DNA of 64,000 nt from Flectobacillus sp. BAB-3569. GTDB taxonomy: Bacteria > Bacteroidota > Bacteroidia > Cytophagales > Spirosomataceae. The position numbers and the translations under genes are program-made. The notes under the pieces were generated by a model. That model was not told where the DNA came from, searched no databases, and saw only the letters and a list, made by a program, of their open reading frames with translations. Positions 27,073-36,286 of the stretch are shown here, in pieces. The DNA lies in contig NZ_NJFZ01000022.1 in NCBI RefSeq assembly GCF_002270355.1, forward strand, positions 156,108 to 220,107. The letters run 5' to 3'. Every line of letters begins with the position of its first letter. Position 1 is the first letter of the stretch.

Positions 27073-27471
27073 TTAACGTTGCTTCATGAGTTTTGCTTCA
27101 ATGGTTTGTTGTGTATGAGGCACAGCTCTCAAACGTTCTTTAGGGATCAACTTACCAGTATCGATACAAACACCATAAGTGCCGTTTTTGATACGAATCA
27201 AAGCATTTTCCAACTGAGTTGAAAACTTTTGTAAGCGAGCAGCCAACTGGCTCATACTTTCTTTTTCAGAAGTATCAGCACCATCTTCCATCAACTTTGA
27301 GCTTCCCGAAGTCACATCAGTACCTGGGTCGTTACGCTTGTGTAGAGCTTCACGGATGTAATTTAATTCACTACGAGTATCATCTAATTTTTTAGTGATT
27401 AGCTCTTCAAACTCCTTCAATTCTTCTTCAGAATAGCGTGTTTTTTCTTCTACCGAACCTGTATTCATCAT
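27073..27471 (-). CDS. TraR/DksA family protein with degenerate zinc finger
   Basis: 132 residues. The long N-terminal coiled coil (about residues 12-90) and the C-terminal block YGVCIDTGKLIPKERLRAVP identify the DksA/TraR family, whose members bind the RNA polymerase secondary channel and work with ppGpp. Only one Cys is present; the canonical four (CxxC...CxxC) are replaced by Asp (CID) and by His/Gln (PHTQQ), so it probably does not hold zinc in the usual way. Cys-poor DksA paralogues are known in other phyla as zinc-independent versions. A TATATTTG promoter element precedes it. Confidence 0.85.
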   Translation of the reverse strand: MMNTGSVEEKTRYSEEELKEFEELITKKLDDTRSELNYIREALHKRNDPGTDVTSGSSKLMEDGADTSEKESMSQLAARLQKFSTQLENALIRIKNGTYGVCIDTGKLIPKERLRAVPHTQQTIEAKLMKQR

Positions 27472-27534
27472 AATTGTACCAATGATTTTAGTGAGTCAAA
27501 GTCCCTTTGCGTAGGGAACATCCTTAAAATTGCG

Positions 27535-27542
27535 CAAATATA
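27535..27542 (-). promoter_or_regulatory. Candidate -7 element for the DksA-like gene
   Basis: TATATTTG on the minus strand, 64 nt before the start codon; -33 element not clear. Confidence 0.45.
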
Positions 27543-27915
27543 CGTGGTAAATTTTTAGTAATTGAAATATTTCAAGAAATAATAAAAATTTTCCGAAAAA
27601 TAACAATTTGGTAATTTACCAATTTTGCCAATGGTTATTTGGTAAATGCTTGTATTACCCATAAAGTTAAAAAGCAAAAATGAAAAATTGTGCAAAATTG
27701 TGTTTTTGGCTAAAAAATCGGGTATTTCTACTTACAGACCAGACACTTGACATTCTCGTTTAAGGGTTGCAATATTGTGAATATTTCATTAACAAATTGA
27801 TTTTTTAGAAGTTTATTTTGTATTTTATAAAGAACGAACTGGTGGTTAATTTATGAGAAAAATCACTCAATTTTTTTATGAAATTCAATAGATTTCAACA
27901 AACTGTGATAATGCT
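27543..27915. other. A/T-rich divergent intergenic region upstream of gdhA
   Basis: 373 bp, very A/T-rich, no gene. It includes imperfect palindromic GGTAATTTACCAATTTTGCC (27611-27630) and TTTGGTAAATGC (27639-27650), which could be operators of gdhA, but no known consensus is recognised. Confidence 0.4.
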
Positions 27916-29190
27916 ATGACATACATAGAACCAGCTCCTATCAAAGATAAGGAGAACCCTTTGGAATCCATGATGCAGCGATTTGACAAGGCTGTAGAGT
28001 TGTTAGGTATCTCTGAAGAAATGTACTATATCTTGAAAGTACCTGCTCGTCAAGTAACGGTTGGATTACCAATTACCATGGACGATGGAAGAATCAAAGT
28101 ATTTGAGGGTCACAGAGTTATACACTCAAACATCCTCGGGCCAGCCAAAGGAGGTATTCGTTTTGACCCAGCTGTAAACATCGATGAAGTTCGTGCTTTG
28201 GCAGCTTGGATGACTTGGAAATGTGCCGTAGTGGATATTCCTTACGGTGGTGCAAAAGGTGGTATCGCTTGTAACCCTCGCGAAATGTCTGCGGGTGAAA
28301 TGGAGCGTTTGATGCGTGCTTACACGGTAGCAATGTTAGACGTATTTGGTCCAGATCGTGATATTCCAGCTCCTGATATGGGTACTGGTCCGCGTGAGAT
28401 GGCTTGGCTGATGGACGAATACTCAAAAGCAAAAGGTATGACTGTAAATGCTGTCGTGACGGGTAAACCACTAGTTTTGGGTGGTTCGTTGGGTCGTACA
28501 GAGGCAACAGGTAGAGGTGTGATGGTTTCGGCTATGGCGGGTATGGACAAACTAAAAATCAATCCGTACAAGGCTACAGCGGCTATTCAAGGTTTTGGTA
28601 ATGTGGGCTCGCATGCGGCTATTTTGTTGCATGAAAGAGGCGTAAAAGTAGTGGCTATTTCTGATATTTCAGGTGCTTATTACAACGAAAATGGTATCGA
28701 TATCGAAGGTGCTATCAAATATAGAGATTTGAATCGTGGTACTTTAGAAAACTTCCCTGGCGCTGAAAAAATCACTAACGAGCAGCTTTTGACGTTGGAT
28801 GTAGATGTATTAGTGCCTGCTGCTAAGGAAGACGTTATTACACACGATAATGCTAGCTTTATTCAAGCAAAAATGATTGTAGAAGGTGCTAACGGTCCAA
28901 CTTCGGCATCGGCTGATGATATTATTAATGAAAAAGGTATTTTGGTTGTACCTGATATTTTGGCTAATGCTGGTGGTGTAACTGTATCGTATTTTGAATG
29001 GGTACAAAACCGCATGGGCTACAAATGGAATCTCGACCGTATCAATCGCCGTTCTGATCGTATCATGAAAGATTCTTTTGATAAGGTATTCCTAACTTCT
29101 CAACAATTTAATGTTCCAATGCGTATTGCTGCTTATATTGTAGCTATCAAAAAAGTAGCTGATACCTACAAATTTAGAGGTGGATATTAA
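27916..29190 (+). CDS. gdhA: Glu/Leu/Phe/Val dehydrogenase (glutamate dehydrogenase)
   Basis: Reversible oxidative deamination of glutamate to 2-oxoglutarate. Length 424 residues, as expected of the hexameric small-subunit type. The dinucleotide-fold family blocks are present: GPAKGGIRFDPAVN, then MTWKCAVVDIPYGGAKGGI with the catalytic Lys and K-rich glycine loop, PAPDMGTGPREMAWL, and the Rossmann signature QGFGNVGSHAA. The C-terminal NRMGYKWNLD and PMRIAAYIVAIKKVADTY are typical. Cofactor (NAD or NADP) cannot be read with confidence. A shared-type terminator follows. Confidence 0.95.
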   Translation: MTYIEPAPIKDKENPLESMMQRFDKAVELLGISEEMYYILKVPARQVTVGLPITMDDGRIKVFEGHRVIHSNILGPAKGGIRFDPAVNIDEVRALAAWMTWKCAVVDIPYGGAKGGIACNPREMSAGEMERLMRAYTVAMLDVFGPDRDIPAPDMGTGPREMAWLMDEYSKAKGMTVNAVVTGKPLVLGGSLGRTEATGRGVMVSAMAGMDKLKINPYKATAAIQGFGNVGSHAAILLHERGVKVVAISDISGAYYNENGIDIEGAIKYRDLNRGTLENFPGAEKITNEQLLTLDVDVLVPAAKEDVITHDNASFIQAKMIVEGANGPTSASADDIINEKGILVVPDILANAGGVTVSYFEWVQNRMGYKWNLDRINRRSDRIMKDSFDKVFLTSQQFNVPMRIAAYIVAIKKVADTYKFRGGY

Positions 29191-29233
29191 TCGGTATCTG
29201 TAGAGGCGCAATGTTTGTGTCTTAAGCAGTATC

Positions 29234-29269
29234 AAAAAAGCGGTCGAAAAACCTTTTTTGACCGCTTTT
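29234..29269 (+). terminator. gdhA terminator of the shared GCGGTCG type
   Basis: AAAAAAGCGGTCGAAAAA / TTTTTTGACCGCTTTT, minimal loop; 44 nt after the stop. Same sequence family as at 16916 and 32163. Confidence 0.82.
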
Positions 29270-29320
29270 GGGTGAAATATATTTATTCATTTACCTTTTC
29301 TTATTACAAAACAAAAAGTT

Positions 29321-29366
29321 AAAAGCACTAAGCAATCAATAATTTTACGATTGCTTAGTGCTTTTT
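29321..29366. terminator. Hairpin terminator for the DUF58 gene (bidirectional)
   Basis: AAAAGCACTAAGCAATC and its perfect complement GATTGCTTAGTGCTTTT, 56 nt beyond the DUF58 stop; T-rich on both strands. Confidence 0.75.
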
Positions 29367-29421
29367 GTATAAATCAACAGGTCAAAAGCCAATAGCCGAT
29401 AACCAATACCTGATAACTCCT

Positions 29422-30753
29422 TTAAATCGCTCCTTTAGCTTTCAACATCAAATACTTATTGATGGTATTAATGGATAATTGCTGAGGACTTGTCAATAAC
29501 GCCTGAATCCCATATTGCTCTAATTCTTTTACAATTAGCTTTTTTTCATAGTAAAACTTTTCTGCAATAGTTTTCTGGTAAATCTCTGCCGTTGTCGATG
29601 CGGGTTGTTCAAGGATATTTTGTAGTCCCGTATTTTCAAAGAAAACTACTAAAACTAGGTGTTCTTTAGCAAGTTTTCGAAAATGAGGAAGTTGGCGACG
29701 CATAGAATTGACCGTTTCAAAATTGGTATAAATTATCAACAGGCTTCGTTGCTTGATTTGCTTTTTGACATGGATATACAATGCTTCATAGTCGCTTTCC
29801 TGAAAAAGTGTTTGTTGGTGGTACAACATATCCAAAATGCGGTGAAGCTGCCCAGATTTTCGATCGGCCAAAAGTGTTTGATTAATTTTATTCGAAAAAG
29901 TAATAATGCCTGCTTTGTCGTGCTTGTGTAAAGCGATATTTGACAATACCAAGCTCGAATTGATGGCATAATCCAATAGCGTGAGTCCATCAAAAGGACT
30001 TTGCATGATTCGACCTTTGTCGATAAGGCAATAAATAGACTGTGCTCGTTCGTCCTGATAACTATTAACCATCAGCTCGTTGCGTCGGGCTGTAGCCTGC
30101 CAGTTGATTGTTCGAATATCATCGCCTTGTACGTAGCTTCTAATTTGTTCAAACTCCTGCGTATGCCCAATTCGTCTGATTTTTTTGATACCCACATCCG
30201 TCAAACGGTTCGAGATCGCCATTAATTCATATTCTCGCATTTGTAAAAATGAGGGATATACGGCTACCGTTTTATCTTTTTCAAACTGAAAACGACGCTG
30301 TAACAAACCAACAGGTGAACTTACAAAAACATTTAAGGCACCAAATAGATATTCGCCTCGCTCGGTAGGTCGGAGGGTGTATTGTAAATTTTGTGTTGTG
30401 TTACTTTCTAATGTAGTATCTATTTGAAAATCTCTCTTTTGAAATTGAAAAGGAATCTCATCGACTAAGCTAACTTTTACCTCAAATCCATAACGATTTT
30501 CTAAGGCAATTTCGATGGTATTTTGGTCGCCATTGGACAAACGTTCTGGAATAAATCTTTTGGCAAGAAACGTTTTTTGACTACCCAATAACATGGCTAA
30601 GTCTACCAAAAGCATTCCTCCAAAGGCCAAGCTCAATAACACAGAAACATTGAAAAGCCAAGGCAATACAAATGCTAAACAGAAAAGGCTAATTAGGGCG
30701 GTAAATCCCCAATAGACAGGTTTATTGATATAGATAGATAAGATTTGTTTCAC
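29422..30753 (-). CDS. DUF58 domain membrane-anchored protein
   Basis: 443 residues. Two N-terminal transmembrane segments (about residues 15-33 and 37-54), then a periplasmic or cytosolic beta-sandwich region, the DUF58 hallmark EFEQIRSYVQGDDIRTINW with ATARRNELMV, and a von Willebrand-A-like C-terminal domain (SQSIYCLIDKGR-like, LLDYAINSSLVLSN). DUF58 proteins regularly pair with MoxR AAA+ ATPases in chaperone-like complexes for envelope proteins. Here the partner moxR is divergent with about 340 bp between, instead of the usual moxR-DUF58 order on one strand. Molecular role is inferred from the family only. Confidence 0.88.
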   Translation of the reverse strand: MKQILSIYINKPVYWGFTALISLFCLAFVLPWLFNVSVLLSLAFGGMLLVDLAMLLGSQKTFLAKRFIPERLSNGDQNTIEIALENRYGFEVKVSLVDEIPFQFQKRDFQIDTTLESNTTQNLQYTLRPTERGEYLFGALNVFVSSPVGLLQRRFQFEKDKTVAVYPSFLQMREYELMAISNRLTDVGIKKIRRIGHTQEFEQIRSYVQGDDIRTINWQATARRNELMVNSYQDERAQSIYCLIDKGRIMQSPFDGLTLLDYAINSSLVLSNIALHKHDKAGIITFSNKINQTLLADRKSGQLHRILDMLYHQQTLFQESDYEALYIHVKKQIKQRSLLIIYTNFETVNSMRRQLPHFRKLAKEHLVLVVFFENTGLQNILEQPASTTAEIYQKTIAEKFYYEKKLIVKELEQYGIQALLTSPQQLSINTINKYLMLKAKGAI

Positions 30754-31095
30754 GAGAAAGTGGAATTGTGCGAGTAATACAATAGCATAGAACGAGACTC
30801 TTTGCTTTTAGTAAATTTGTATGGTTTTTTCCATAAAATCAAACCCTTTATCCCAACTTCAAAGGTAAAGTTTTGGAAAAATGAATGAAACATAGCCGTT
30901 TGACCTACTCGAAGGTTTTAATTAGAGCAAAGAAGCTTCCAATCATTGAAACCTGATACGATTGGCAGTTTGCGCTTTTTTTCGTAAACTTGTCAAGAAA
31001 GCCTAGGGGAATAGCGTTGTTGGAAAAGGAGGATGACAATAACTTCTCGCTTGTGATTAGGCAAATTGATACAAAAACTTACTTCTTATTGACTG
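30754..31095. other. Divergent region DUF58 / moxR
   Basis: 342 bp without a gene. A TAAATTTG (TAnnTTTG match) is at 30812-30819 on the plus strand, but it would leave a leader of about 270 nt for moxR. No other repeat or operator noticed. Confidence 0.45.
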
Positions 31096-32055
31096 ATGAA
31101 TTCTCGCGCAAAAATAAAACAGGTATTTGATGAAATGGGTAAAATCGTGGTGGGGCACGAGCGCCTTACCAACAGATTGTTGATTGGGCTATTTACTGGA
31201 GGGCACGTTCTTTTGGAAGGTGTGCCAGGTTTGGCCAAAACCCTTACGATAAATACCCTTGCCAAAATCCTTGATTTGAATTTCCACCGTATTCAATTTA
31301 CTCCAGACTTATTGCCTGCTGATTTGATTGGGACGATGATTTACAACCGTAAGCTTGACGATTTTGAAGTACGCAAAGGTCCTATTTTTGCCAATATCAT
31401 TTTGGCCGACGAAATCAACCGTGCACCTGCCAAGGTACAGTCAGCATTGTTGGAGGCGATGCAAGAAAAGCAAGTAACGATTGGCGACGAAAGCTACATT
31501 TTAGATAAGCCTTTTTTGGTACTAGCTACCCAAAACCCTGTAGAGCAAGAAGGTACTTTTCCATTGCCCGAAGCCCAAGTAGACCGTTTTATGCTAAAGG
31601 TATTTATGGGATATTTGAGCAAAGAACAAGAACTAGAAGTAATGCAAAAAATGTCAAATATGGACTTTAATTATAAGCCCAAAGTTATTTTGACAAAAGA
31701 AGACATTTCTAATATTCGTCAAGAAATCAATAAAATTACGATTTCTGAAACACTCGAAAGATATATCATCGAATTGATTTTTGCGACACGAAAGCCTGGA
31801 GATTATGGTTTGAGAGACGAAGCCCGCTATGTGCAATTTGGAGCATCACCACGTGCTACCATTAACCTCAACCTTGCTGCAAAAGTGCTAGCTTATCTTG
31901 ACGAAAGAGATTACGTATTACCAGAAGATATTAAAGAAATAGCCCCTGATGTACTGAACCACCGTATTATGCTCAATTATGAAGCTGAGGCCGATGGTAT
32001 CACAACTATGCAGGTAATCGATACCATTTTGAGAAGAGTGGCTATTGGTAGATAA
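31096..32055 (+). CDS. MoxR family AAA+ ATPase
   Basis: 319-residue AAA+ ATPase of the MoxR group. Walker A is in GVPGLAKT near residue 40, Walker B in IILADEINRAPAKVQSALLE, sensor 1 in LATQNPVEQEGTFPLPEAQ, and the arginine-finger region DRFMLKV. C-terminal lid domain PEDIKEIAPDVLNHRI. MoxR proteins act as chaperones with DUF58/VWA partners. Start ATG 31096 overlaps an upstream TGA (ctgATGA), with no Shine-Dalgarno. Followed by a terminator of the shared type, so it is monocistronic. Partner DUF58 gene lies divergently. Confidence 0.93.
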   Translation: MNSRAKIKQVFDEMGKIVVGHERLTNRLLIGLFTGGHVLLEGVPGLAKTLTINTLAKILDLNFHRIQFTPDLLPADLIGTMIYNRKLDDFEVRKGPIFANIILADEINRAPAKVQSALLEAMQEKQVTIGDESYILDKPFLVLATQNPVEQEGTFPLPEAQVDRFMLKVFMGYLSKEQELEVMQKMSNMDFNYKPKVILTKEDISNIRQEINKITISETLERYIIELIFATRKPGDYGLRDEARYVQFGASPRATINLNLAAKVLAYLDERDYVLPEDIKEIAPDVLNHRIMLNYEAEADGITTMQVIDTILRRVAIGR

Positions 32056-32162
32056 GTTGAAAATAGAAACCATTTTGACTTTAGTAGTTAAAAATCTGAG
32101 CTTTAGCAGTAGAGACGCAATGATTGCGTCTTAATCAGCCTCATATCTAGCACGGTAAAATC

Positions 32163-32201
32163 AAAAAAGGCGGTCGAAAACTAATTTCGACCGCCTTTTT
32201 T
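32163..32201 (+). terminator. moxR terminator of the shared GCGGTCG type
   Basis: AAAAAAGGCGGTCGAAA / TTTCGACCGCCTTTTTT with a 5-nt loop. Third copy of the conserved terminator in this window. Confidence 0.82.
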
Positions 32202-32335
32202 GATAATGTATTTCAACAGGGTACCTCTTTAGACGCAAAGCATTGAGTCTTTACTAGTAAAATGTAGATTAACAATAATCACTCATCCACTCAATCGAAA
32301 AATCACTCAATTAAGGAAAGGATGTGTTAGCAGAT

Positions 32336-33736
32336 TTATTTCTTCATCACAATCACCTTCTTTTTAAAATAAGTCGCATAGCACTTGTTCCAAAGATGGT
32401 CTTGATTGTCTTTGATTTCATCAAAATACAAAGTTTTAGGAGCGTGTTTCAAAGGTGTTACATAAATGGTATCCGCTTTTGACTCCTGAATTAGCTTGTA
32501 TCTAGCCGTCATTTCTTCATCATATCCTTTGGCATTTCCGGAGCGAATATCCGCATACATAATTCGTAGATTGGTACTTTTTGACCAGGCAAATAACGAC
32601 CATGCTGTTAATCCCAGTACAAAAATGACGTTGTGCAAAGGTAACGTAATCAGTTTTGGAAACTGATTGAGGATACTTAATGCCAAGTAAAACCAACCTG
32701 CTAAGAAAAACACATAAATGGCATTTTTGACACGATCGGGCACGCCATCAGGGTTGCCGTAGTGAATCGCAAAAAACATTAAGGTGAGCAAAATCCCAAG
32801 GCTTGCGATGGTATAAAGCAAATTGGTTTTGAATAATGCTATCTTGGTATTGGGTACAAATTTTTGATACCATGCCGCAAACAAAAGAGTCATAGGCAGG
32901 AGTGGACTATAAACTACCCAGTGGAAACTATCTTTGAATGTTGATTTGATTGCCTTCGTTATTGCCAAGACGATATTACCACTCAAAGCACCTCCCTGCA
33001 TTCGCACTTGGTTGCCTGGGGCTTTGATGACCAAGAAATACGCACACAACACTGCTACAATGCCAAGCATGCTAAAAAACTTGTCAAAACGTTTTTCAAA
33101 AAGACGAAAATATAGCCAAACTAGCCCTAGAAAAGCAATAATCATCAACATTACTACTTCGTTTGAACCTACAATAAAAAAGACTAATGTGGCGCAAAGT
33201 AAGGCAATGGCATTCTGAAGGGATTGATATTGTGGAGAATAATATCGTATGAGCACAGCCACCAAATACATCCAATAGCACACCGATATGGGAAAAATAA
33301 AGACTGAAGTGTACCAGAAAAAATTGTCAATTATACTCGCAGATTCAGCAATGTAAAGGCTCAAAAATGATCCAGTCAGCACTAGTTTATTGCTACGACT
33401 GGTTGGAATAAACTCTCCAATCATCAGGTAAAATGAATGAAATAGTAGCACCAAAATGAGGACTGGCATAATCTTGACAAAGCCAAAATAACCAAATGCT
33501 AGCGGCGAGGCATGAAATAGCATATTAGAGATATATCGTCCCGACCAGCCTTCGTAGTATAAACGCTGACCCTCCCAAAATCCATAATCACGGGTCATGT
33601 AAGCAAAGCAATAGTCGTCTGCTACAGATGGATGATTGAAATAGCCCAAAATAGCAATGGGCACTACACTAAGTAAGAAAATTACCCAGATAATCGAATG
33701 CGAAAATGCCTTAGTTTGTATAAGTTTCAAAACCAA
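32336..33736 (-). CDS. Polytopic membrane protein, DUF6056-like (possible GT-C type)
   Basis: 466 residues with about 11 predicted transmembrane segments. The first extracytoplasmic loop has HPSVADDYCFAYMTRDYGFW and WEGQRLYYEGWSGRYIS, an acidic DD motif typical of GT-C-like integral membrane glycosyltransferases and of the DUF6056 family. A long hydrophobic core follows, and the C-terminus is a soluble tail with YADIRSGNAKGYDEEMTARY. Transfer of a sugar from a lipid donor is plausible but unproven. Single gene, with a hairpin at 33839 upstream. Confidence 0.7.
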   Translation of the reverse strand: MVLKLIQTKAFSHSIIWVIFLLSVVPIAILGYFNHPSVADDYCFAYMTRDYGFWEGQRLYYEGWSGRYISNMLFHASPLAFGYFGFVKIMPVLILVLLFHSFYLMIGEFIPTSRSNKLVLTGSFLSLYIAESASIIDNFFWYTSVFIFPISVCYWMYLVAVLIRYYSPQYQSLQNAIALLCATLVFFIVGSNEVVMLMIIAFLGLVWLYFRLFEKRFDKFFSMLGIVAVLCAYFLVIKAPGNQVRMQGGALSGNIVLAITKAIKSTFKDSFHWVVYSPLLPMTLLFAAWYQKFVPNTKIALFKTNLLYTIASLGILLTLMFFAIHYGNPDGVPDRVKNAIYVFFLAGWFYLALSILNQFPKLITLPLHNVIFVLGLTAWSLFAWSKSTNLRIMYADIRSGNAKGYDEEMTARYKLIQESKADTIYVTPLKHAPKTLYFDEIKDNQDHLWNKCYATYFKKKVIVMKK

Positions 33737-33838
33737 ACGTAAACTTGAGTGAATGAATATGAAAGAAGTCTACTCAGACTTATAGGACGATGTCTGGTAA
33801 TAAGAATTTTAGAATTCCTAAATGCTTATTGCCTTCAA

Positions 33839-33873
33839 AGCTATCTTTCAAATGAGCATATTTGAAAGATAGC
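33839..33873. terminator. Perfect inverted repeat, possible terminator
   Basis: AGCTATCTTTCAAAT / ATTTGAAAGATAGCT with a 5-nt loop, between two same-strand genes (33949 and 33736 ends). Probably the terminator of the downstream-transcribed EamA gene. Confidence 0.55.
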
Positions 33874-33948
33874 TCTAACAAAATTACCTGATTTCTTAGA
33901 TTTTCTTGTTAGCCAATTAATAAATACTCACTTTGATCAAGAAAAGAA

Positions 33949-34836
33949 TCAATTGCCAAACCTTTTATTCAAAATAGGATAAATCAAAATAGCGATTAAA
34001 ATAACGCCTGTTCCAGCATAAAAACCCAAGTTCATCTGTTCTTTTTCTCCAAAAATCAGATAGGCAAATATAATCCCATACACAGGCTCAAGATTGAGGG
34101 CAAGATTGAAAATAAAAGCCGAAAATTTGATTAACAATTCAACCGTGACACTGAACGCATACACAGTACAAACCAAAGACAATATTGCCAACCAGAGCCA
34201 GTCCCAACCGTGTGGGATTACTTGCTCGATGGTTAAATATCCGCTTTTGAGTGTATAGAGCAATGGGATCAAAGAGGTAATCGCTGCGCCTGTCATTTCG
34301 TAAAAAGTAATAACCTGCGAAGGGAACGACTTACCAAGTTTGGAGTTAATTACCGAAAATAAGGCACTTAGCATAGCCGCCAAAATACCTAAAATCAAGC
34401 CCCAAATGTGTTTTACTTCCGATAAAAAAATCATGCAAAGTCCACCTATGACTAATAAACCAAGCAACACTTCATGTGGACGAATTTTACGTTTGTAAGT
34501 AATAGGCTCGATAATACTTGTCCACAAAGTAGCTGTGGAAAAGCCCGCCAAGCATAAGGCTACATTGGATATTTTGGCTGCAAAGAAAAACAAAAACCAG
34601 TGCAATGATATCAAAAATCCCGTTGACAATAACTTGATTGCACCCGAACGATTTATGTTTAAATCTACCTGACGAAACTTTAAAACAAAATATATTCCGA
34701 CAGCGGCAATGGCAGTTCTGAAAAATACAGTGCTCAAAGAATGTACAGAAATAAGCGTCCCTAATATCGCCGTAAAACCAAGTAACAATACAATAAAGTG
34801 TAATTGGACATAGTCTTTGGTAGTTTTGTTTTGCAT
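33949..34836 (-). CDS. DMT superfamily (EamA) transporter
   Basis: 295 residues with ten predicted transmembrane helices arranged as two EamA repeats. Repeat one spans about residues 10-140 and ends with LCLAGFSTATLWTSIIEPIT; repeat two spans about 150-288 and ends with LNLEPVYGIIFAYLIFGEKE, the characteristic EamA helix. Such proteins export amino acids, nucleotides or other metabolites; substrate unknown. Stands alone, with low-complexity GAGTTAAC words upstream. Confidence 0.85.
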   Translation of the reverse strand: MQNKTTKDYVQLHFIVLLLGFTAILGTLISVHSLSTVFFRTAIAAVGIYFVLKFRQVDLNINRSGAIKLLSTGFLISLHWFLFFFAAKISNVALCLAGFSTATLWTSIIEPITYKRKIRPHEVLLGLLVIGGLCMIFLSEVKHIWGLILGILAAMLSALFSVINSKLGKSFPSQVITFYEMTGAAITSLIPLLYTLKSGYLTIEQVIPHGWDWLWLAILSLVCTVYAFSVTVELLIKFSAFIFNLALNLEPVYGIIFAYLIFGEKEQMNLGFYAGTGVILIAILIYPILNKRFGN

Positions 34837-35068
34837 AAAATCTGTTGTTTAATCAACCAAGGTATACTTGTTTTAGAACAAATGAAATAAAAGTGGAGTA
34901 TAAACAAAATGAGTTAACTATTGAGTTAGTAAACATTAGTCCATAGACACGCTGTTTCATAACTGAAAAGTTAACTCATTTAGAGGATTTATAAATTACA
35001 AATTGTGAATGATGAGTATAAGGTGTTGATAGTTAAAGTTTTAATTCACAACTCATTATTCATCTTTA

Positions 35069-36148
35069 TTATCGAGGAATCGTATAGTATAGTAATACCC
35101 CGATACCGCTAAAAATAATATTGGGTAGCCACACTGCTAGGAGAGGAGGCATCGTACCTGACTCGGCCATACCTTTACTCATCATAAAAAACATGATGTA
35201 AACAAAGGCCAGCATAAAGCCCAAAGCAATCTGAAATCCAACGCCCCCACGAGATTTTCGTGCTGATACAATCAAACCAATCATGGTTAGGATAATAATG
35301 GCAAAAGGGTTGGCAAATCGCACGTATTTTTCTACCACAAACACCTCAACACCATCGGCACCACGAGATTTTAACTTGGCAATATGCGCATTTAACTCTG
35401 GCAGCGTAAAGGTTTCATGAAGTTGATAATTACTGTCAAAATCTTTGGGCGAAAGATTAATCGTTGAGTCGATTTTGGCACCATACGTCAACTTTTCTTT
35501 TCCCTCACCTTCAAAGGCACGAATACGATAATCATGGATAGTCCATTTATGACGAGTAGTATCCCAAGTAATTCTTTCTGCCATCAACTTGCTCATTAGT
35601 TGATTATTCTGAATTTTTTCTAGGGTAAATCTGTAGCCTGTATTCGAGTTGTTGTCGTACGTTTCCATGTAGGCGTACGTATCTGGCGCAACTTTGATAT
35701 GGACATCTCTACCACTGAAATAGTAGGTATCAATAACATATTTCCGTTCAAACTTGATACGAGTTTTGTTCGCAATCGGAATAATCCACGCAACCATGAA
35801 AAAGGTAATAACCGCAACAAATGCCGAACCCATCAAATATGGTCGCATTAATCTCAGAAAACTTACCCCAGTACTCAAAATTGCAATAAGCTCGGTGCGA
35901 GCTGCTAGGTTTGCCGTAAAAAATACCGTCGAAATAAATACCATTAGAGGACTAATATAATTGGCCCAATAAGGTACAAAGTTGAGGTAATAGCTAAAGA
36001 GAATTTCCGAAGTAGGCGCTTGTTTTTTGATAAAGTTGTCAACCTTTTCGGTGTAGTCAATCACCAAAATAATGGCAACAATAATCAAAACAGCAAAAAC
36101 GTATGTCTTGAGGAATTTTTTTAAAATATATAAATCTAAAATCTTCAT
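35069..36148 (-). CDS. LptF/LptG family permease
   Basis: 359 residues of the YjgP/YjgQ (LptF/LptG) family, permease of the LptB2FG complex that extracts lipopolysaccharide from the inner membrane. Three N-terminal transmembrane helices (KILDLYILKKFLKTYVFAVL is the family opening), a periplasmic beta-jellyroll (about residues 130-270) and three C-terminal helices ending GIGVLLYYTIPR. LptF and LptG are paralogous and the sequence alone does not say which this is. No lptB is adjacent. Confidence 0.9.
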   Translation of the reverse strand: MKILDLYILKKFLKTYVFAVLIIVAIILVIDYTEKVDNFIKKQAPTSEILFSYYLNFVPYWANYISPLMVFISTVFFTANLAARTELIAILSTGVSFLRLMRPYLMGSAFVAVITFFMVAWIIPIANKTRIKFERKYVIDTYYFSGRDVHIKVAPDTYAYMETYDNNSNTGYRFTLEKIQNNQLMSKLMAERITWDTTRHKWTIHDYRIRAFEGEGKEKLTYGAKIDSTINLSPKDFDSNYQLHETFTLPELNAHIAKLKSRGADGVEVFVVEKYVRFANPFAIIILTMIGLIVSARKSRGGVGFQIALGFMLAFVYIMFFMMSKGMAESGTMPPLLAVWLPNIIFSGIGVLLYYTIPR

Positions 36149-36217
36149 GCCTAAGCAAAGGTTGGTATATAGTCGAAGAACGAACGAGCTATTGATTTTT
36201 TTACAAAGCTAAATAAA

Positions 36218-36242
36218 AAACCTCTCATTTTCAGAGAGGTTT
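36218..36242 (-). terminator. Intrinsic terminator after the Fur-family gene
   Basis: AAACCTCT / AGAGAGGTTT with a 7-nt loop; on the minus strand followed by TTTTTTATTT. It lies 45 nt past the regulator stop. Confidence 0.75.
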
Positions 36243-36286
36243 GAGATATGCCTAGTGTTGGGTTGTGTTAAATATATTTAAAAACC

